From contig NZ_CP011114.1 of NCBI RefSeq assembly GCF_000993825.1, positions 4,030,001 to 4,094,000 of the forward strand: DNA of 64,000 nt. The letters are read 5' to 3'. Within the stretch, counting starts at the first letter, position 1; the number at the start of each line of letters is the position of its first letter. Shown here one piece after another: positions 61,147 to 64,000 of this stretch. The stretch comes from Paenibacillus durus ATCC 35681 (GTDB taxonomy: Bacteria > Bacillota > Bacilli > Paenibacillales > Paenibacillaceae). The position numbers and the translations under genes are program-made. The notes beneath the pieces are model-generated. The model worked only from the letters and a program-made list of their open reading frames with translations, was not told the origin of the DNA and made no database searches.

Positions 61147-62313
61147 TTATGGTTTTATATTTGGGGCAGTTGTTCCTCGATTGTAACCTGCATTGACAAG
61201 TCGATCACTTATATCAAGTGGCGTTTGTGATAAGTAAATATATACGTTATCCCTTCCGTATTTAATTATAAGATCGGTGATATCAATGGCAATAAAATAA
61301 TAGGTCTTATTAGTTTGATTTCTATTATTATAGAGTTTCTGTGATAGATCTTGGTATGACATTGTATTTGGAGCAATATCAGTTAGATAAACCCCATCTC
61401 CATATCGTGCATCCTTTGGTCTTACAGATTTAAGTGAAGGATTTATCTGACGACTGCTTAATATACCTTCATATCCCTTCATATCCCTTCATATCCCTTT
61501 TTATCAGTATAATGATAGAGTATTACTCTATTTTTATCATTCCTGTCCTCATCCTTATTAGGTTGAACTTTTGGTGTAGGTACCTGTCGAGTCTGATTTT
61601 TATTATTAGAGTTCTTCCCCCCTCTATTACTGTAAGCTTGGGTTTATCCGTTCCAGGTACTTCTACTGGAGCAGCATTTGAATGATTCCATATAATTATG
61701 CTTGAAGCCCCTATTACAAATATGCCCCCCTCAACTAATGCCGCAGCCGCAGTTCCCTCTAAGATACAAGCATCCCAAAAACAATTACCCGAAGGATCAG
61801 TATATTTAGGAGGATTATTCCCCACATACGTATACAAATTCAAACTCTGCGGATCATCAATCTGCCCTCTATACGTATCCTCACTTACAAACCTGCCGAT
61901 CTCAGGCTCGTAGTAACGCGCTCTGGCATACGTATTGCTGCTGGTAAAATCATAACCCAGTCCCGTGTAACCGAACAAGTTATCCGGCCCCGGCCAGTTA
62001 AGATCGAACTTCTTCGCGTCCTGCGGCACGCCGAATTCGCGTAATGGTAGCGGGAGGATACACGCCCATCCTTCTCCACAAGTCCCAAGGTGCTGCCAAG
62101 CGCATCTTGCATGTACCATAGCGTCTTCGGCTGCACACCCGGTTCAGCTCCGCCAGCTCCAGACGTCGGTTCCCAGCCGTTGTTATCATCGTAAGCTGGC
62201 AGGTAGGTCATGCTGAGGCGCTCTCCCCCGGCTCCATAGACATAGGACTGTTTCCATTTACTGCTGTCATAGTGAACTACCTGTTTTATTTGGCTAATAC
62301 TTGTTACTCTCTA
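61147..62313 (-). pseudogene. Displaced RHS tip with HYD1-type ADP-ribosyltransferase toxin, frame broken
   Basis: A 5'-truncated RHS core (YVYGAGGERLSMTYLPAYDD, DALGSTLGLVEKDGRVSSRY, then DNLFGYTGLGYDFTSSNTYA and RFVSEDTYRGQI, ending at TDPSGN) leads to a tip ending in a HYD1-signature domain: YHYTDKKGYEG, then DARYGDGVYLTDIAPN and TPLDISDRLVNAG. HYD1 proteins belong to ADP-ribosyltransferase-like toxins. Three breaks separate the parts: a one-base loss near 62040, the C6 run at 61617-61622, and a 10-bp repeat present three times at 61467-61499. Upstream of 62313 the frame is closed by a stop, so it is not joined to an intact RHS protein. Confidence 0.75.
61467..61499. repeat. 10-bp tandem repeat inside the HYD1 toxin sequence
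   Basis: CTTCATATCC three times plus CTT (minus strand GGATATGAAG). One copy, or four, would keep the toxin frame YTDKKGYEGILSS open; three copies shift it. Confidence 0.9.
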
Positions 62314-62564
62314 TGACCGGCGAATACCGTTTTGCTTTACGAAAATTGCGTTTAAGACATTTTGCCGTTTGTCTTAGTCCCAGTTTAACTCGCTACATGT
62401 TACATGTATCTTGTAAGAAATTAATAAATTGATTACGTTTTGTAATTTTATTATGATTTATCGTTTCATCATGTATTAAATAAAGAAAAAACAAACCACA
62501 GGGAATAAAAAATTCGCATGTAGTTTGTTTTAGAGGAAACTAATCAATAATTTTAAACCATTTT

Positions 62565-62888
62565 TTATGCCCCTTCATTCTGTAAAGCTTTCCCAAATAT
62601 ATTCCTCATCTTTTCTCTCATTTTACTAATATAAGGAGTGAATCTTTTTTTATCTTCTTCTGGTACATATCTTGATTGAGTACCTAATTGTGTATAAATC
62701 AAAAATAAAATAGCTACTAGATCTTTTTCAACTTTTTTCTCATTGCGAAGCAAATCCTGTAACTCATCCATTATTTCATACAGTTTATTGAACGCAGGTT
62801 CATTTATGATTTTACTTCTTAATGGGACAATGATCTCAGTAGCAATTGAATCAAGCAAAATCATTATTTCTTCCATTCTCTCATCCAT
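62565..62888 (-). CDS. Candidate immunity protein of the current RHS tip
   Basis: A 107-aa helical, charged protein (MDERMEEIMILLDSIATEIIV, NKLYEIMDELQDLLRNEKKVE, RFTPYISKMREKMRNIFGKA). It begins 34 bp after the stop of the RHS toxin at 62923, with AGGAGG upstream. No family recognised. Its position makes it the likely antidote; the AT-rich, helix-only character is common in such proteins. Confidence 0.6.
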   Translation of the reverse strand: MDERMEEIMILLDSIATEIIVPLRSKIINEPAFNKLYEIMDELQDLLRNEKKVEKDLVAILFLIYTQLGTQSRYVPEEDKKRFTPYISKMREKMRNIFGKALQNEGA

Positions 62889-62922
62889 GTATTTTCCTCC
62901 TTATTTCTTAGAGTGTTTATCA

Positions 62923-63999
62923 TTAGTTAGAAAATATAACACCAACAATTGCACTTTGAGGGATACTATATTTAATTAAAATCTCTTTATCTTCATAAGC
63001 TAATTTGTAAGCTCTAGTACCAGGCTTTAAATTTAATATGGAGAAATACAGTTTATTGCTTTGTATTTTACTAAGATCTATCACTATAACGCCATTTCGA
63101 TTACCATTATATTTATTAAATGCAACTGTTGGATCTGCTGTGGTTGAAAGCCATGGATCATTTACCCATGCCTCTTCGTCACTCCCATAAAGTATATGTT
63201 CTTCAGCAGACCAAGTTCCCATAGGGTCTTTTGCTATAATCCCCTTCCCAGCTGCTATCATATCTATATCCACATCATTAATCGACCTATATGCATAAAA
63301 ACCACCATTATTTTTGTTTAATTTCTCGAGTTGTTCAGGACTAATCAACGGCAGATTCAATCTTTCTGCTTTATTCTGATTTATTGATTGCTGGCTTTCA
63401 CCTGCTGGAGTAGCATTTAAGAATAATGCTCCGATAATCCCTCCAACAATAGTTCCCAAAGCACCACCTTTCTTACCTTGTTTAGCTCCTTTACCTGCAC
63501 CCCCAATTATAAGCCTAAACTCTTTCATTGCCTCTTCAACAGACTTTTCTAATGCTTGATGGCCTGTTGGGTCCACATATCTTAGAGGATTGTTATTAAC
63601 ATAATTATACAAATTCAAACTCTGCGGATTCCAAATATCCCCTCTATACGTATCCTCACTTACAAACCTGCCAAACTCAGGCTTATAGTATCGTGCTCTG
63701 GCATACGTATTGCTGCTGGTAAAATCATAACCCAGTCCCGTGTAACCGAACAAGTTATCCGGCCCCGGCCAGTTGAGATCGAATTTCTTCGCGTCCTGCG
63801 GTACGCCGAATTCGTCGTAGTGGTAGCGTGAGGATACACGTCCGTCTTTCTCCACAAGTCCAAGAGTGCTGCCAAGCGCATCTTGCATGTACCATAGCGT
63901 CTTCGGCTGCACACCCGGTTCAGCTCCACCAGCTCCAGGCGTCGGTTCCCAGCCGTTGTTATCATCGTAAGCTGGCAGGTAGGTCATGCTGAGGCGCTC
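62923..63999 (-). CDS. RHS-repeat polymorphic toxin, C-terminal part (5' end outside window)
   Basis: C-terminal part of an RHS protein that enters from beyond the window edge. The core section (about residues 1-146 counted from the Met at 63987) shows YMQDALGSTLGLVEKDGRVS, DNLFGYTGLGYDFTSS, YYKPEFGRFVSEDTYRGDIW and the closing YVDPTG. A Gly-rich possible membrane segment follows (GGALGTIVGGIIGALF). The tip (about 225-354) has FYAYRSINDVDIDMIAAGKG, DPWLSTTADPTVAFN and EILIKYSIPQSAIVGVIF. This R, S-T-T, E order resembles ADP-ribosyltransferase-fold toxins (DUF7587-like). The candidate immunity gene follows at 62565. Confidence 0.8.
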   Translation of the reverse strand, partial: ERLSMTYLPAYDDNNGWEPTPGAGGAEPGVQPKTLWYMQDALGSTLGLVEKDGRVSSRYHYDEFGVPQDAKKFDLNWPGPDNLFGYTGLGYDFTSSNTYARARYYKPEFGRFVSEDTYRGDIWNPQSLNLYNYVNNNPLRYVDPTGHQALEKSVEEAMKEFRLIIGGAGKGAKQGKKGGALGTIVGGIIGALFLNATPAGESQQSINQNKAERLNLPLISPEQLEKLNKNNGGFYAYRSINDVDIDMIAAGKGIIAKDPMGTWSAEEHILYGSDEEAWVNDPWLSTTADPTVAFNKYNGNRNGVIVIDLSKIQSNKLYFSILNLKPGTRAYKLAYEDKEILIKYSIPQSAIVGVIFSN

Positions 64000-64000
64000 G

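Noticed and set aside
61467..61499. CRISPR-like repeats
   Set aside because: A 10-bp unit without spacers, inside a coding region.

Overview
The window looks like a chromosomal segment of a Paenibacillus-type spore-forming Bacillota. The signs are a GerA/GerB/GerC germination locus, a YyaC spore protease, YtxH, DUF948, DUF1128, DUF5665 and CvfC-type genes, strong AGGAGG ribosome sites, a T-box leader and SigB partner-switching genes. Most of it is moderately GC-rich. The last 7 kb (about 57.4-64 kb) is visibly AT-rich accessory DNA. No tRNA, rRNA, CRISPR array or insertion sequence was recognised.

Layout. 0-10 kb: sdpR/sdpI-like pair, a large O-antigen-ligase-like membrane protein, a flavin oxidoreductase/HxlR pair bracketed by two 64-bp direct repeats, a methyltransferase and a PhzF-like gene (both frameshifted), an alpha/beta hydrolase, and yyaC. 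10-18 kb: asparaginase, YtxH and DUF5665 envelope proteins, then a general-stress locus (response-regulator phosphatase, CheR-type methyltransferase, rsbV, rsbW, sigB) and a DUF948 gene, with two matching SigB-type promoters. 18-30 kb: secreted NlpC/P60 and transglutaminase-like proteins, a cyclase, an ABC-F protein, CvfC, glutaredoxin, thioredoxin reductase and a P1B metal ATPase with Fur-like palindromes upstream. 30-39 kb: a degenerate PPDK-like protein, metY, deoC, a prohibitin-like protein, a His-less HPr, chorismate mutase-DAHP synthase behind a T-box, LysE and APC transporters, and a GGDEF protein.

39.5-44.8 kb holds the most interesting system: a tight four-gene operon of metK followed by NifH-, NifD- and NifK-like proteins, read from one sigma-A promoter through a leader with its own terminator. 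The NifH-like protein keeps its nucleotide and 4Fe-4S motifs. The NifK-like protein keeps three P-cluster-type cysteines. The NifD-like protein has only two cysteines in all and no FeMo-cofactor cysteine. This points to a nitrogenase-like reductase with an asymmetric small cluster, tied by position to S-adenosylmethionine or methionine metabolism, and not to a nitrogen-fixing enzyme.

44.8-57 kb carries a beta-propeller protein, an FAH-family enzyme, a Cof phosphatase, an LLM oxidoreductase, a cell-wall amidase, a free-standing DAHP-synthase ferredoxin-like domain, namA, and the germination genes (gerA frameshifted). 57-64 kb is an RHS polymorphic-toxin array read on the minus strand: one current toxin tip running off the window edge, then at least two displaced, decayed tips, each followed by a candidate immunity gene. 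Several otherwise intact genes carry single-base deletions. These may be sequencing errors, so the frames at those points need checking against raw reads.
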